From a virus, in IMG/VR virus record IMGVR_UViG_3300035698_000064, positions 1 through 42,708 of that record: a DNA stretch of 42,708 bases. The stretch is one strand, 5' to 3'. The translations under genes and the position numbers were made by a program. The notes beneath the pieces are model-generated. The model did not search any database and had not been told where the DNA came from. It was given only the letters and a program-made list of their open reading frames with translations. Position 1 is the first letter of the stretch. Each line of letters begins with the position of its first letter. Shown here piece by piece: positions 1 through 10,027 of the stretch.

Positions 1-3000
1 ATGGCATTCAAAAGAGAAGATCAATACGCAGCTAGCGGTAGCACAAAGCTCTGGAACGCATGGACTCCATACGTTAGTAAGTTCGATACATCCTCCTTCT
101 ACAACTGGGAGCAGGACAACCTACCTCTGTACGACCTAGAGGAAAGAACTTATGAAGCATGGGAGCAGCTTGGATTCCCAACTTCCTCTGTTCCAGGCAT
201 GGCCCTTACCGTATCTGCTGATGCTGGTAACACCGTGGAAGGACAGGCCCAACTCCTAGCTGAGAGCACGCTCTTTACTGATGTTAGTTCAGCCATCGCT
301 GCTATCCCTAAGGTAGTACGCTTTCCTGTTTTAGTTGAGGTAGGAAGCTTCGGTGATCTAGGTAACATGGAACTCCACAACTTCCGTATTGAGGAAGGTG
401 GCTCCATTGAGATTATCAACAGAAACGCAAGTAAGTTCTACTCTGCCTCTTCTACAGTCAACAATGTTGCCGCTGGATCCGTCTATAACTCCAGCCACGA
501 TCTTATCAAGAGGGTAGACTCTCTGGATCTAAGCAATACTTTCACAAACGCTTCCTGTGTTCACTTAGGACTATCCCTTCTGAGCGGAACTGATGATTCT
601 AGATTCGGAACAGGCTATGCTTTTGCACACCCACAACACACCCTAAGAAGGGGTACAGTTGCCTTCGGATATAGTGTTGGTACTCTAGATGGGAACATCT
701 TTGATTGGAGTCTATACGAGAACACCGCAGGAGGGGCCACATATAATGATGATACCTTACCCAGCTATGACACTTCTACTTACGATGCACTCAATAATGA
801 CTACCCTACTAGGGGCCAAGTAGATAGTTCCGATAGCGTCAAGGGAGTTGTCTATAACAATGTAGCTAGAAAAATTAGCATCAAGAACTGTGACGGTCCC
901 ATCTACATTAGGGGGTTCGTTGTCGATGGAAACATTACCTCTGTAGATGATGGCATCTCAGTTATCAACTCTGATGTTGTCTTGGAAAACTGTGCTGCGA
1001 TGCGCTGTAACGAAGCTGGATTCAAGTTCCATAACTCTAAGGTTACGCTTTCTAGAACAGCCTGTTCCTACAGAAACTACAAGTTAACTGATAGTGCTAC
1101 TAGAGCAGAGGAGACAGGGGTAGGATTCCACGCTGTCAACAGTGAGGTTACTGTTAGTGCTCTACTACAGCCAATTCTTTCTCTTGATGGCCCCGCTGAT
1201 TTCGGTGCATCTGGTGTAGACGTAGCTGTAATGGCTTCCCGTAACTACCTAGGCTTCCTACTGGAGAACTCCAAGCTAGTAGGTGGATACCGTAGAGACT
1301 CAGCCATCAATGAGACAACAGGGGGACTACTCCTATCAGAACTGAACTATGGCGCAGGACTAGAAGCCATCAATTCTCAGATCAATCTCAAAGGACAAAT
1401 AGATTTCTATGGTAACGCTAGAGGGCTAGACCTACTTGGTACTACTGTTAGAACAGAGAACCTCTGCGTAGACTTCACTAACACTGAGGCCCTTAGAGCA
1501 GCTAACTCCCGTGTTGAATTCGATTCAGTAGTTAGCCCAGCCCAAGCTGGTCAAGCCTCTAGAGCACAGTTTGAGTTTAGTAAGAACGGACAACATATCC
1601 TCCTTAGGAACCAGAGTGAAGTTACCTTCCGTAGGAAGAACCACCTTCCTGCTATATATGGAAACAGCTTCTTCCTAAGTTCTTTCGGAACTATTACTTG
1701 GGATGGAGCTAACAGGAATAACCTTCCCGGCGTTTCCGTTGAGGATCAGTCCACCATTGAGCTAATCCACCCTAAGATGGTTGCTCACGATTCTGTTGTT
1801 AGGAATTCTGCTGACTACGGGCAAATACTAAGAGCAGTAAACGGATCCAAAGCTAGCCTATTCGGTACTGCCGCTGGTTGTAACTTTGTTTGGGGACCAA
1901 GAACCTATAACAGGCAACAGTTCGCCGCTGGTCTATATGCTGGTAGAGGTTCGGAACTAAACCTTCACGGTCCTACAGTTATCGCTCAGTATGGTATCGA
2001 TGCTCTAGTTGAAGACAACTCAGTAATTAATATCGAGCCACACAGAAGTAGGTCAGGATACGGTCTAGAAGTAAGTGCCTTTGATCTCAGTGCCCAAGCT
2101 AACCACACTAGCGTAGAGCTTCACTCAACCAGAGCGTGCCTTGTAGCTAACCGTAACTCAGTTATCAACCTACAGGATCTAGGTTCCTACACTCTTCACT
2201 GGCCTCGTACAGGAAGAGGAGGTAACCTCCTGGCTGCTGGGGCAGACTACAACCTGGGTTCAACAGGATTTGCCTCTAGTGGACTTACCGCTTATGGCTC
2301 CCTACAGTTCTTCCCCAACCCATCTGATTCAAAAATCGTTACTCAGAATGATCTAGATGATCTCATCTCTGGTGGAGTAGCTGCTAGCGTCCCAGACTTT
2401 CCTGTCTTTACTGCTGCTACCGACATGAACACCTTCCTAGTAACTGACGATCCCATTGGTGGATCAACAGACACAGCTACTAGAGGACTTGCTTCGTTGG
2501 GTGGAGTTTGTCTAAGAGCCGCAGGAGATAGTGTTGTAAACGTAAACAATGTACACTTCCCCACTGGCAACAACGGTGGATTCATGGACGGTCTCTTCTA
2601 CGATGCTAGTGGAGATAACTGTCACCAGCTAATGATTTGGAACCTAGCGGACACCTCAAAGCTGAACGCCTCCTTCCTATCTGTTAGTGGAATGTACCCA
2701 GGCAACTCAACCTATCACGGACCAAGTGCTATGTACGTTTCCTCCAACACCCTTGGATCAAACGATACGGAATACGTTGCTGCCTCTGGAGCCCCCTCCT
2801 CTACACCTGATACTGGAACCCTATCTGTCCTAGACCCTTTCGGTGCTGGTTCTGCTGTGGGTATCTGGAACCTTCCTGTAGGAGCAACGATCAACTCTCC
2901 CTTCAAGAGATATCATCCAATAACAGAAGCCTTCAACGAAGCTACCCCTAGTGCTCTAGCTGGAGCAGGAGTTATCGTTAGTGCTAACGCTGCTATGCCC

Positions 3001-3585
3001 TTTGGATTTGATGGAAGTGGTTCCAACACTGGTCCCTTCAGAATCTACTGGTCACCAAAGCCATCCTCTAAATTCCTCGCTGTTGACCTCAGTGGTTATC
3101 AGTACGGTGCATGGAAAGGGGAGTACGCAGGAGGAGATGATTTCTCAGGATATACAGGTCCAGCGTATCAAATCTTTTCACAGGGCTATAATATGTCGGC
3201 ACCCGTCTCTGCCCTGCTGTTCGATGATGGCAACTCAGTAAGCTCTGTCTACCCAGACCTAGTTAAACTAAGCATTGACTCAGACGGTGATGGCTCTTAC
3301 GATAAGCTTTGGACCTCAGGCTTCTATTACTGTTCTGAGTTCCTAGACGACGACCCCCTTCAATGTATGCTAGATGAATCAGCATCAGACGCATTCCAGA
3401 ACGCTAAGAATGCTTCTACTGGAACCTCTGGCAAGCCTAAAAGGGTAACTATATACAGATCAAGAGAAGACGATAGTGGTGACGCTAGCCCCTCTAACAG
3501 AGGATCAGAAGCTTACCAAGGGGACAGAGATCATACGGTTGGATTCAAGTCCGCAAACATTTTCGATCTTCGGAGAGATAACTAA
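1..3585 (+). CDS. Large virion protein, beta-helix-like (probable tail/baseplate or fibre protein)
   Basis: This is a 1194-residue protein whose ATG is the first base of the window, so a start further upstream cannot be excluded. The N-terminus (residues 33-48) carries the signature FYNWEQDNLPLYDLEE, which recurs in related form in the next gene and probably docks the protein to the virion. From about residue 290 to 800 the sequence is a long series of short strands rich in N, S, V and G, with ladder-like repeats of the form NSxV and LExxxA, as expected for a parallel beta-helix like those of phage fibres and tailspikes. No catalytic motif is visible. The stop overlaps the next start (TAATG), so the first three genes form one translationally coupled unit. 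The structural role is inferred from size, fold pattern and context; the exact virion position is not known. Confidence 0.7.
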   Translation: MAFKREDQYAASGSTKLWNAWTPYVSKFDTSSFYNWEQDNLPLYDLEERTYEAWEQLGFPTSSVPGMALTVSADAGNTVEGQAQLLAESTLFTDVSSAIAAIPKVVRFPVLVEVGSFGDLGNMELHNFRIEEGGSIEIINRNASKFYSASSTVNNVAAGSVYNSSHDLIKRVDSLDLSNTFTNASCVHLGLSLLSGTDDSRFGTGYAFAHPQHTLRRGTVAFGYSVGTLDGNIFDWSLYENTAGGATYNDDTLPSYDTSTYDALNNDYPTRGQVDSSDSVKGVVYNNVARKISIKNCDGPIYIRGFVVDGNITSVDDGISVINSDVVLENCAAMRCNEAGFKFHNSKVTLSRTACSYRNYKLTDSATRAEETGVGFHAVNSEVTVSALLQPILSLDGPADFGASGVDVAVMASRNYLGFLLENSKLVGGYRRDSAINETTGGLLLSELNYGAGLEAINSQINLKGQIDFYGNARGLDLLGTTVRTENLCVDFTNTEALRAANSRVEFDSVVSPAQAGQASRAQFEFSKNGQHILLRNQSEVTFRRKNHLPAIYGNSFFLSSFGTITWDGANRNNLPGVSVEDQSTIELIHPKMVAHDSVVRNSADYGQILRAVNGSKASLFGTAAGCNFVWGPRTYNRQQFAAGLYAGRGSELNLHGPTVIAQYGIDALVEDNSVINIEPHRSRSGYGLEVSAFDLSAQANHTSVELHSTRACLVANRNSVINLQDLGSYTLHWPRTGRGGNLLAAGADYNLGSTGFASSGLTAYGSLQFFPNPSDSKIVTQNDLDDLISGGVAASVPDFPVFTAATDMNTFLVTDDPIGGSTDTATRGLASLGGVCLRAAGDSVVNVNNVHFPTGNNGGFMDGLFYDASGDNCHQLMIWNLADTSKLNASFLSVSGMYPGNSTYHGPSAMYVSSNTLGSNDTEYVAASGAPSSTPDTGTLSVLDPFGAGSAVGIWNLPVGATINSPFKRYHPITEAFNEATPSALAGAGVIVSANAAMPFGFDGSGSNTGPFRIYWSPKPSSKFLAVDLSGYQYGAWKGEYAGGDDFSGYTGPAYQIFSQGYNMSAPVSALLFDDGNSVSSVYPDLVKLSIDSDGDGSYDKLWTSGFYYCSEFLDDDPLQCMLDESASDAFQNAKNASTGTSGKPKRVTIYRSREDDSGDASPSNRGSEAYQGDRDHTVGFKSANIFDLRRDN

Positions 3586-6128
3586 TGGCTGAACAACAAT
3601 TTGAAGATAGCTCGTATAGGTTCTCTGACCCTATTAGATTCTTTAAGGCTAACGATCCTTACTACTTTGAGGTAGACAACATTCCTCTTAAGCAGCTACA
3701 GGAGAACTGCCAATGGCTTAAGGATCAGGTCAGAAAGACCGCTATAAAATTCACAGGAGTAAAGCGTGGGGACATTGATGAACTCAAGCCCTATGCTACA
3801 GGAGGAGATAGAAAGGTTAGAGTAAAGCCTGGTCGTTACTCTGCTCGTATCAATGATGCAGCTACCAAAGATCCTCTTGGCTATCTTCAGAAGGTAATGG
3901 GCGAAGCTCTAGGTGATGTAGATGCTTGGGCTGCTGCCACCGCCAATACCGGAACCTTTCCTGCGGGAACCGTTCCCTCCTATAACACCCTACTGTCAGA
4001 GTCTCTAGATAGATTCAAAAGCTCTCTCTCTCAGGATGCTCTAGGTATGACGGGTCTTGTAGGCAGAGCCTTCACTTGGCCTATCGTTAATGTAGACACT
4101 CCAGTAGACTCGGATGGTGTTAACCTGGATAGTACTGTAGGCTACGTCAAGTATAGCTCTAGTAACAACCCAGGTAACGGAGTAAGTAATGTACCCGCAG
4201 TAATTTCTCAAGCTATTACTTGGGCTAAGAGTGTTGGTAATAGTGCTCAGAGCTATGCTCTCCCTTCCTTTGAAACTACAAATCCTAACAATGGTTGGGC
4301 TAAGTTTCCTCTAACGGAGGCTTACTTCATTAACAAGTGGAGAGGCGTCTCTCGTCTAGCCATCGTTGATGTACCTGATGAGATTTCAATTGAGGTTCCT
4401 GCTTTCGATGCAGCAGACTTCAACTACATTGATGAGTTCGGAGACGAGCAGACTGTCGATGGCGTAGAGCAGCGCATTGATCTAGTCTTCATTTACTCCA
4501 AGCCTATTGACGCTTCCTCTACTACTATCCTCAAGCCCTCCGGTAAGGCTGTTATCACTAGCCCACAACTGGGTATTGTACGAGGAGCAGGCATTAAAGT
4601 AAACCTCTCAGATAAGCAGGACTTCCAATACGGACACCAAACTGAGGTATCCGATGAGCACAAGATCCTAGCCTCCCCTGGAGACCAAGAGAATGCAGAC
4701 ATGGGCTTCCTTGCTACTTCAGCTAACGATATCGCTAACGATGTCAGAGGCAGTTTCCCATCCCCCGATGATATCCTCAACCTCGCTCCACTCATTTCAG
4801 AGAAGCTTGAGGATGAGGCTATTGAACTAGTCGGCCAGTCCATTCTACCTGTGGCCTACGTTTGGGTAAAGAGTACTGGTAGTGAACTAACAAGTGGTGC
4901 TATCCCTATCCTTAGCACAGACGTAGTTGATATTCGTCCCTTCTTTAGAACAGCGGAGCTAGCATACAACGAGAGGGCTGGTATCGGTGGTGCAATGCCA
5001 CAGCTATCCCTAGCTAATCCTGCTGTCGGAAAGTCTCAGCTAGACTACGAAAGCAAGAGGCTATATGATTACTTCAACAACAAGATTAATGCGGTAGCAG
5101 ATCAGACTGGTCCTGAGGACGAGATGACAACCTTGGCTGCTGGCTATGTCTTTGGTGGTTGGAACTTTGGGCCTGAGGGGACACTGTTCGACTACTACCA
5201 AACTCAGTTCGGCGCTGACGATGCTGACGTAAATAACCCTGATGGTATCCTAGGAGCCGATGTACAGGCTATTAGGCAGTACGTTCTAGGTAAGTATGGT
5301 ATTGGAAGTAATGGAGCACAGGTTACCATTCCCTCCTACCCAGACTGGGACTTAGCTCAGTGGTGTATCCAGCAGGACGTTGGCGATAAGGGTCTCTACC
5401 CTAATGATTACATTAACACATTCTTCTCTGCTAAGAATGGCACAGGTCAAGATCCTTCTATCGTAGCAGGTAGCTACAGTCAGATGGTATTCGAAAACGG
5501 TACTACTGAAGGTGGTGGTTCCCCTGGAAGACTACAGAACTTCGACAACAACGAACTTAACGCTGGGGCTAATGTCTCAAGAGTAAACTTCCACTACGTT
5601 GCCAAGCGCATTAAGTTTAATCGTCAGGCAGTACCGTGGCTAGGAGATTATAAGGTTGATGTCAACTTCGTTAACTGCCTACCTCAAGTTCAGAGTCAGC
5701 AACAAGCTGCTTCCTATCATGGTTGGTGGGTAGAAAAAGGTTTCGATGAGTTCACTATCTATATTGCTTTCTCGGCTAACGACAACAACGCTGCTGGTAG
5801 TTCACAAACTCCTAGGTTCCCTGCTCCCCACTCCCTCTCCTTCACCACATCAGGAAAGAAGAAGAAGACAACCTCTGTCCTCAACGTATCAGACAGAGCG
5901 GGTGAAAGATTCAGTTCGTTTGTTGTCCCGGTATCTGATATCCTAAATGCTAACACAGATCCAATCGGTGAAGGTGCTGGAGCAGGCTATGTTGGAAACC
6001 CACGAATAGGAAAGTGTACTTACCCCTCTATTATGTGGAGTATTACAGGTATTCCTGTTAACACCGCTACCTACTTCTACGGAAACCTTAATAGTACCAA
6101 CCCCACTATTTCACTGAAGAGTAGCTAA
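3585..6128 (+). CDS. Large virion structural protein with shared N-terminal docking motif
   Basis: This is an 847-residue protein coupled to both neighbours by TAATG junctions. Residues 26-40 (YYFEVDNIPLKQLQE) match the N-terminal motif of the preceding protein, and the first 50 residues resemble the N-termini of large structural proteins in T4-like marine phages, as far as I recall the family. The middle is rich in N, G, D and Y without low-complexity repeats, which suggests several beta-rich domains. No transmembrane segment, coiled coil or enzymatic motif is apparent. Position between two other giant virion proteins and upstream of the head genes argues for a baseplate or fibre-attachment component. 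It could equally be an adhesin carrier. The call as a structural protein is fairly secure; the specific function is not. Confidence 0.65.
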   Translation: MAEQQFEDSSYRFSDPIRFFKANDPYYFEVDNIPLKQLQENCQWLKDQVRKTAIKFTGVKRGDIDELKPYATGGDRKVRVKPGRYSARINDAATKDPLGYLQKVMGEALGDVDAWAAATANTGTFPAGTVPSYNTLLSESLDRFKSSLSQDALGMTGLVGRAFTWPIVNVDTPVDSDGVNLDSTVGYVKYSSSNNPGNGVSNVPAVISQAITWAKSVGNSAQSYALPSFETTNPNNGWAKFPLTEAYFINKWRGVSRLAIVDVPDEISIEVPAFDAADFNYIDEFGDEQTVDGVEQRIDLVFIYSKPIDASSTTILKPSGKAVITSPQLGIVRGAGIKVNLSDKQDFQYGHQTEVSDEHKILASPGDQENADMGFLATSANDIANDVRGSFPSPDDILNLAPLISEKLEDEAIELVGQSILPVAYVWVKSTGSELTSGAIPILSTDVVDIRPFFRTAELAYNERAGIGGAMPQLSLANPAVGKSQLDYESKRLYDYFNNKINAVADQTGPEDEMTTLAAGYVFGGWNFGPEGTLFDYYQTQFGADDADVNNPDGILGADVQAIRQYVLGKYGIGSNGAQVTIPSYPDWDLAQWCIQQDVGDKGLYPNDYINTFFSAKNGTGQDPSIVAGSYSQMVFENGTTEGGGSPGRLQNFDNNELNAGANVSRVNFHYVAKRIKFNRQAVPWLGDYKVDVNFVNCLPQVQSQQQAASYHGWWVEKGFDEFTIYIAFSANDNNAAGSSQTPRFPAPHSLSFTTSGKKKKTTSVLNVSDRAGERFSSFVVPVSDILNANTDPIGEGAGAGYVGNPRIGKCTYPSIMWSITGIPVNTATYFYGNLNSTNPTISLKSS

Positions 6129-9100
6129 TGCCTGATGGGATTACGTTTGATTGCGGAGACTTCTTACCAGGATTAGGGCCAAATAATTTCCCCGATTATG
6201 ACCCTAATGGTGATGATGTATTAGTACCCGACGATGATGTCGATGTTCCTACTTGGACTGCTAGGCCAGTAGACGATGGTGGTGGTCCCCCAATTCAACC
6301 TGGCCCTGATCCTGTACCCAAGCCTAGTGACCCTCCACCACCACCAGGCCCAGGAGTGCCTGGCCCACAAACAGGTATTCCCTCAGGGCCAGCACCTCCT
6401 CCCCCAGGTCCAGGACCAATCTCCCCAGGACCACAAGGCCCAGCAGTACCAGGCTCAACTGACAAGTGTATCTGTAGGGTCCAAAATCCTCCAACCGTAG
6501 AAGTAAACTCTTCAACAGGTGGGGATGCTAATGGACTGGGTAAGTACTATAAAGTATGTTGGGAACAGAAGTGTGAGTCTTTCCCTGCTAATGAAGATGT
6601 ACCTCCTGATACCTCAGTAGATGATTACGCTACCGCTGTAGGTTCTCAGGGAGCTAGGAACATTACGGTAGAAGGAACTCAGGGTGGGAATTGTAAAAAG
6701 AACGGAGCTTGCGGTGGTGATTGCCCCGAAATTTGTCTTAGATACTTTGTCCCTAGAGATATAGAAGACATTCCCCCAGGACCAATTGACACAGAACCTC
6801 CTGGTCCGGGACCGGATCAGCCCGGTGGACCCCAAACAGGTATCCCAGGAGGCCCTCTACCCCCACCACATGTTCCTCCCCCCGGAGTTGTACCTGGCCC
6901 ACAAACAGGTATTCCCCCTGGCCCCGCTGGTGGAGGTGGTGGAGGACCGGGAGGTCAGCCTGGTCCACAAGGAGAGATTGACCCTGGAGTTCTAATCATC
7001 CCTGATCCTGGCCCCACTATCTCTCGCCCAGGCAATCAAGGCGGTATCGGTGGTGGATTAGTACCTGATCCCCCTCCTGGTGGAGGTGGTATTAACCCTG
7101 GAGGAAATCAAGGCGGTATCGGTGGTGGATTAGTACCTGATCCCCCTCCTGGTGGAGGAGGAACTAGCCCTGGAGGAAATCAAGGTGGGATTAGTGGTGG
7201 ACTAGTACCCGATCCTAAGCCTGGTGGAGGTGGTATTAACCCTGGTGGTCTTCAGACTGGCTTTGGAGGTATCATTGTAACTGATGATGGACCCCTAATT
7301 TCAGGAGGTATCGGTGAGGGTATTCCTGGAACCCCTGGAGGTGGGGGCTCTGGTGATAACGGCATTACTCCAGGAGGTAACCAAGGAGGTGCAGGAGGCA
7401 TTCTTGTAACTGATGATGGTCCTCTTACCTCTGGAGGATTAGGAGAAACCGGAACCATTGGCACACCAGGGGGTAATACTGGTGGAGGCATAACCTTTGG
7501 TGGAAACCAAGGTGGTATTGTAGGAGGGAGCACCGAAGGAGGTTCCACAGGTGGGAATAACCCTCCTATCAGAGACACTGAGGGTGGTGGTTACCAGGAA
7601 GGCTTGGGGGCTTTCGGTGCTGGGTACGACTCCTCTCAGAACGAGTTAAACCTCAACGACCCTAGAGTACAAGAGTACTTTGCTAGGAAGAGACCTAGCG
7701 GTATTTACGATCAAGACATCGCTATCCAGGGAGGTAGCTTCAGTAATAAGTTTGTCCGTAATGACGTAGGGCACTCTGGTATCCTAGGAGACTACATCCA
7801 TGAAAGCATCCAATACATTCTGAAGAACAATAAGTTCTGGAAGGATTGGGATAGTCGTCCTGTATTTGATATTACAACCGACAACATTCTTCACAGTCTA
7901 GACCCCCAATTCTATGCTACCTGTAAAGACATCAGGAGAGTAGGAGGAGATCGCCTAACCGATTACGATATCGCTAGGATGGTGGGGAGTAGGATTGTAG
8001 ACGGCACCCTCGGTAGCATACGCAACGAGTACCTTGTCAAGCTATCTGATAAGGGTAGGAAACGACAGCCGCTCGTTATCCGCTCAAGTAGTAATACTAC
8101 AGTCAATGAGATGGCCGCTCTCTCATTAATCGAGAGGTCTTACCTCCCCCTAGACCCAAGCAAAGCTAAGGGGTTCGCTAGCAATGTACTTCCTAATTGG
8201 AAGATCCTTTCTACCGATATCGCAAAACACATTCCTATTGAAGTGAGTGGAGTCATCGTAAAATACTATGTAGGTGACACTGATTTCTTCCTAGCAAGAA
8301 AGACCCTCCGTATTGAGGATGGAGACTTCATTACTTGTGTGGTTAATGGTAGTCCTGTACAACTGTATACTAATTCAGAGAAGGATCATGCATTCCTAAT
8401 GGACTCAGCAACCAGGCAACGTGCTCTGAAGCTACTAGGGTCTGATGGTAAGAGTACCCTAAGCGTAAGCTCTATGTCCTCCGATGAGCTAGAGTTCAAC
8501 TACTCTCTGAGTTCACCCAGGCAAGATTATTATGTTCTAAGCTGTGTACTTAGCTCCCTACAAACAGTACCAAGTTTAGGTGCCAATAACGTATCTAATT
8601 TGGTAAAAACTACTACTGCTAGATACGAACTGATGGATAGTACTACCTCTGCTGGCCTAAGCTCTATCAATGATTACATTAAGTACAAGGCGAATAGTAA
8701 GACACTCATCCTGGATGATGACGATAGGATCCTAGATTATATTGAAAGCACTAGTGCTATGGAGTACACACAGGATGATATCCTTTTCGATGCAGCTAAG
8801 ACTAATAAGAAAGTCCCCCTGCTCACTAGACAAATCCCTTGGTACATTGTGGTTTATCCAACCAACAGGTTCGAGTACAACATCCACAACTCTAAGTCTA
8901 AGGTTACAGTCTATGAACCCTCTGGGATCACGCAGAGAGAGCTAAGAATGTCCCCCTCTATTGATAACGTCTTCTCTAAGGGCAAGAGTAGAAACTTTGT
9001 TCGCCTAGAAAATGGTTACCCTAACTCAACCAATGTATACGGCAAGTGGGATACCCAGGCTAAGATCTCTAGGATTGAAGATAACATGACTGCCTTCAAG

Positions 9101-9559
9101 CAAGGATACAGGGTAGCAGGAGTAGTAGGTTCGGCTAGTGTGCTCAAACCTAAGCGTAAGAGAACAGGCTTTCGTCTACTGAAAGAAATTATCTCAGAAA
9201 TCAACAGGAACTATCTCCTAGATGATGAGGGACTAGAGGTAGGTCTCAATACCTATGACGTATTCTCTCGCATGAATATGAGAGAGTACAATAGCTTCCT
9301 GTCCCTAGAGAATGCCTCCTATCTACTCAGACAGATTAAGAATGGAGCCATCGAAGGCATTAAGCTATATAACCCCATCAGGAACGCTGGTAAGAACGCT
9401 ATCAAGAAGACTCGTATTGTCCAGAAGAAGAGTACAGCAGGGGAGGATACCTTCCTTCCCATCAAGAGTATTCAAGGTGGGACCATCGTACAGCCTCCTG
9501 GAACTACATTCAATTCCAGCCAAATTGTGCCAAGCACAACGAGACCTCCTATACGCTAA
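6128..9559 (+). CDS. Large virion protein with Cys-rich insert and Gly/Pro repeat linker
   Basis: This 1143-residue protein has three visible parts. Residues 1-110 are acidic and then proline-rich. Residues 114-203 form a small Cys-rich domain with eight cysteines (C114, C116, C144, C149, C189, C195, C199, C203). Residues 215-490 are Gly/Pro-rich, with PQTGIP motifs and three 24-residue tandem repeats. From about residue 500 to the end the composition becomes normal, consistent with a folded C-terminal half that may be the virion-attached or catalytic part. The Gly/Pro stretch probably acts as a flexible or extended spacer; it is not a strict collagen G-x-y repeat. It is coupled by TAATG to the preceding structural gene. 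I do not recognise the C-terminal domain. Confidence 0.65.
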   Translation: MPDGITFDCGDFLPGLGPNNFPDYDPNGDDVLVPDDDVDVPTWTARPVDDGGGPPIQPGPDPVPKPSDPPPPPGPGVPGPQTGIPSGPAPPPPGPGPISPGPQGPAVPGSTDKCICRVQNPPTVEVNSSTGGDANGLGKYYKVCWEQKCESFPANEDVPPDTSVDDYATAVGSQGARNITVEGTQGGNCKKNGACGGDCPEICLRYFVPRDIEDIPPGPIDTEPPGPGPDQPGGPQTGIPGGPLPPPHVPPPGVVPGPQTGIPPGPAGGGGGGPGGQPGPQGEIDPGVLIIPDPGPTISRPGNQGGIGGGLVPDPPPGGGGINPGGNQGGIGGGLVPDPPPGGGGTSPGGNQGGISGGLVPDPKPGGGGINPGGLQTGFGGIIVTDDGPLISGGIGEGIPGTPGGGGSGDNGITPGGNQGGAGGILVTDDGPLTSGGLGETGTIGTPGGNTGGGITFGGNQGGIVGGSTEGGSTGGNNPPIRDTEGGGYQEGLGAFGAGYDSSQNELNLNDPRVQEYFARKRPSGIYDQDIAIQGGSFSNKFVRNDVGHSGILGDYIHESIQYILKNNKFWKDWDSRPVFDITTDNILHSLDPQFYATCKDIRRVGGDRLTDYDIARMVGSRIVDGTLGSIRNEYLVKLSDKGRKRQPLVIRSSSNTTVNEMAALSLIERSYLPLDPSKAKGFASNVLPNWKILSTDIAKHIPIEVSGVIVKYYVGDTDFFLARKTLRIEDGDFITCVVNGSPVQLYTNSEKDHAFLMDSATRQRALKLLGSDGKSTLSVSSMSSDELEFNYSLSSPRQDYYVLSCVLSSLQTVPSLGANNVSNLVKTTTARYELMDSTTSAGLSSINDYIKYKANSKTLILDDDDRILDYIESTSAMEYTQDDILFDAAKTNKKVPLLTRQIPWYIVVYPTNRFEYNIHNSKSKVTVYEPSGITQRELRMSPSIDNVFSKGKSRNFVRLENGYPNSTNVYGKWDTQAKISRIEDNMTAFKQGYRVAGVVGSASVLKPKRKRTGFRLLKEIISEINRNYLLDDEGLEVGLNTYDVFSRMNMREYNSFLSLENASYLLRQIKNGAIEGIKLYNPIRNAGKNAIKKTRIVQKKSTAGEDTFLPIKSIQGGTIVQPPGTTFNSSQIVPSTTRPPIR
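7031..7246 (+). repeat. Three tandem 72-bp repeats (24-residue Gly/Pro unit)
   Basis: Three in-frame copies of a 72-bp unit encode 24-residue blocks that begin GNQGG, pass through GLVPDP and end near GGGG-INPG. The first two copies are almost identical at the DNA level and the third has diverged by several codons. Two longer, related units of about 42-43 residues follow (7247-7502), each beginning G-x-Q-x-G and containing VTDDGPL. Near-identity of the first two copies suggests recent duplication or homogenisation. Confidence 0.85.
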
Positions 9560-9643
9560 CAATTTCAAAAATAATGGGGCTACTTCTTAAACAATAGCTA
9601 GATAAGATAGAGACGAAAATATTACGTCTTAAGGAAAAACAAA

Positions 9644-10027
9644 ATGGATCACATGAAACTAACTGACGAGCTACGTCAACACCTTATGGAATCAGCCGCA
9701 TGGGGAAAGGCTGGTATTACTCCTCTAGTTGAAACCAAAGAGGAAAAGCCCGCAGAAGTAGTTGCAGAAGCTACAACTAAAGTCGTTGAAGAGGAAGAAG
9801 AGGACAGTGCTGCTGCTGAAGCGCACGTTTGTCCCCTCTGTGTCTCTCAACTTGACGAAGCTATTGATGAGGAGCGCGTTCTAGAGCATCTCAATGTAGT
9901 TCTCGGTCTTGTAGACAAACTCTCTAGTATCAACGAAGGTGACGAAGATCTCGACACACTCATTGATGAAGCTGTAGCAGAAATCCTACTACAGAATGTA
10001 ACTGAAGACGAAGAAGAGACTGAGTAA
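9644..10027 (+). CDS. Small acidic probable head core protein
   Basis: This is a 127-residue, very acidic protein with a run of glutamates near residue 50 and a CPLC motif at about residues 63-66. The start at 9644 is preceded by AAGGAAAA, a usable ribosome-binding site. Its stop overlaps the next start (TAATG). It opens the gene block that leads to the prohead protease, scaffold and major capsid protein. In T4 the acidic core protein gp67 and the basic gp68 lie at the comparable place, so a prohead-core role is likely by position. I cannot show sequence homology to gp67. The CPLC pair might bind metal, but only two cysteines are present. Confidence 0.6.
   Translation: MDHMKLTDELRQHLMESAAWGKAGITPLVETKEEKPAEVVAEATTKVVEEEEEDSAAAEAHVCPLCVSQLDEAIDEERVLEHLNVVLGLVDKLSSINEGDEDLDTLIDEAVAEILLQNVTEDEEETE

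Noticed and set aside
4493-4843. 116-residue minus-strand frame inside the second virion gene
   Set aside because: There is no start signal, no context, and it is antisense to a continuous structural gene.
7252-7578. 108-residue Pro-rich frame on the minus strand
   Set aside because: It is the mirror of the Gly-rich repeat region of the real plus-strand gene (GGN codons read as NCC) and has no ribosome-binding site.
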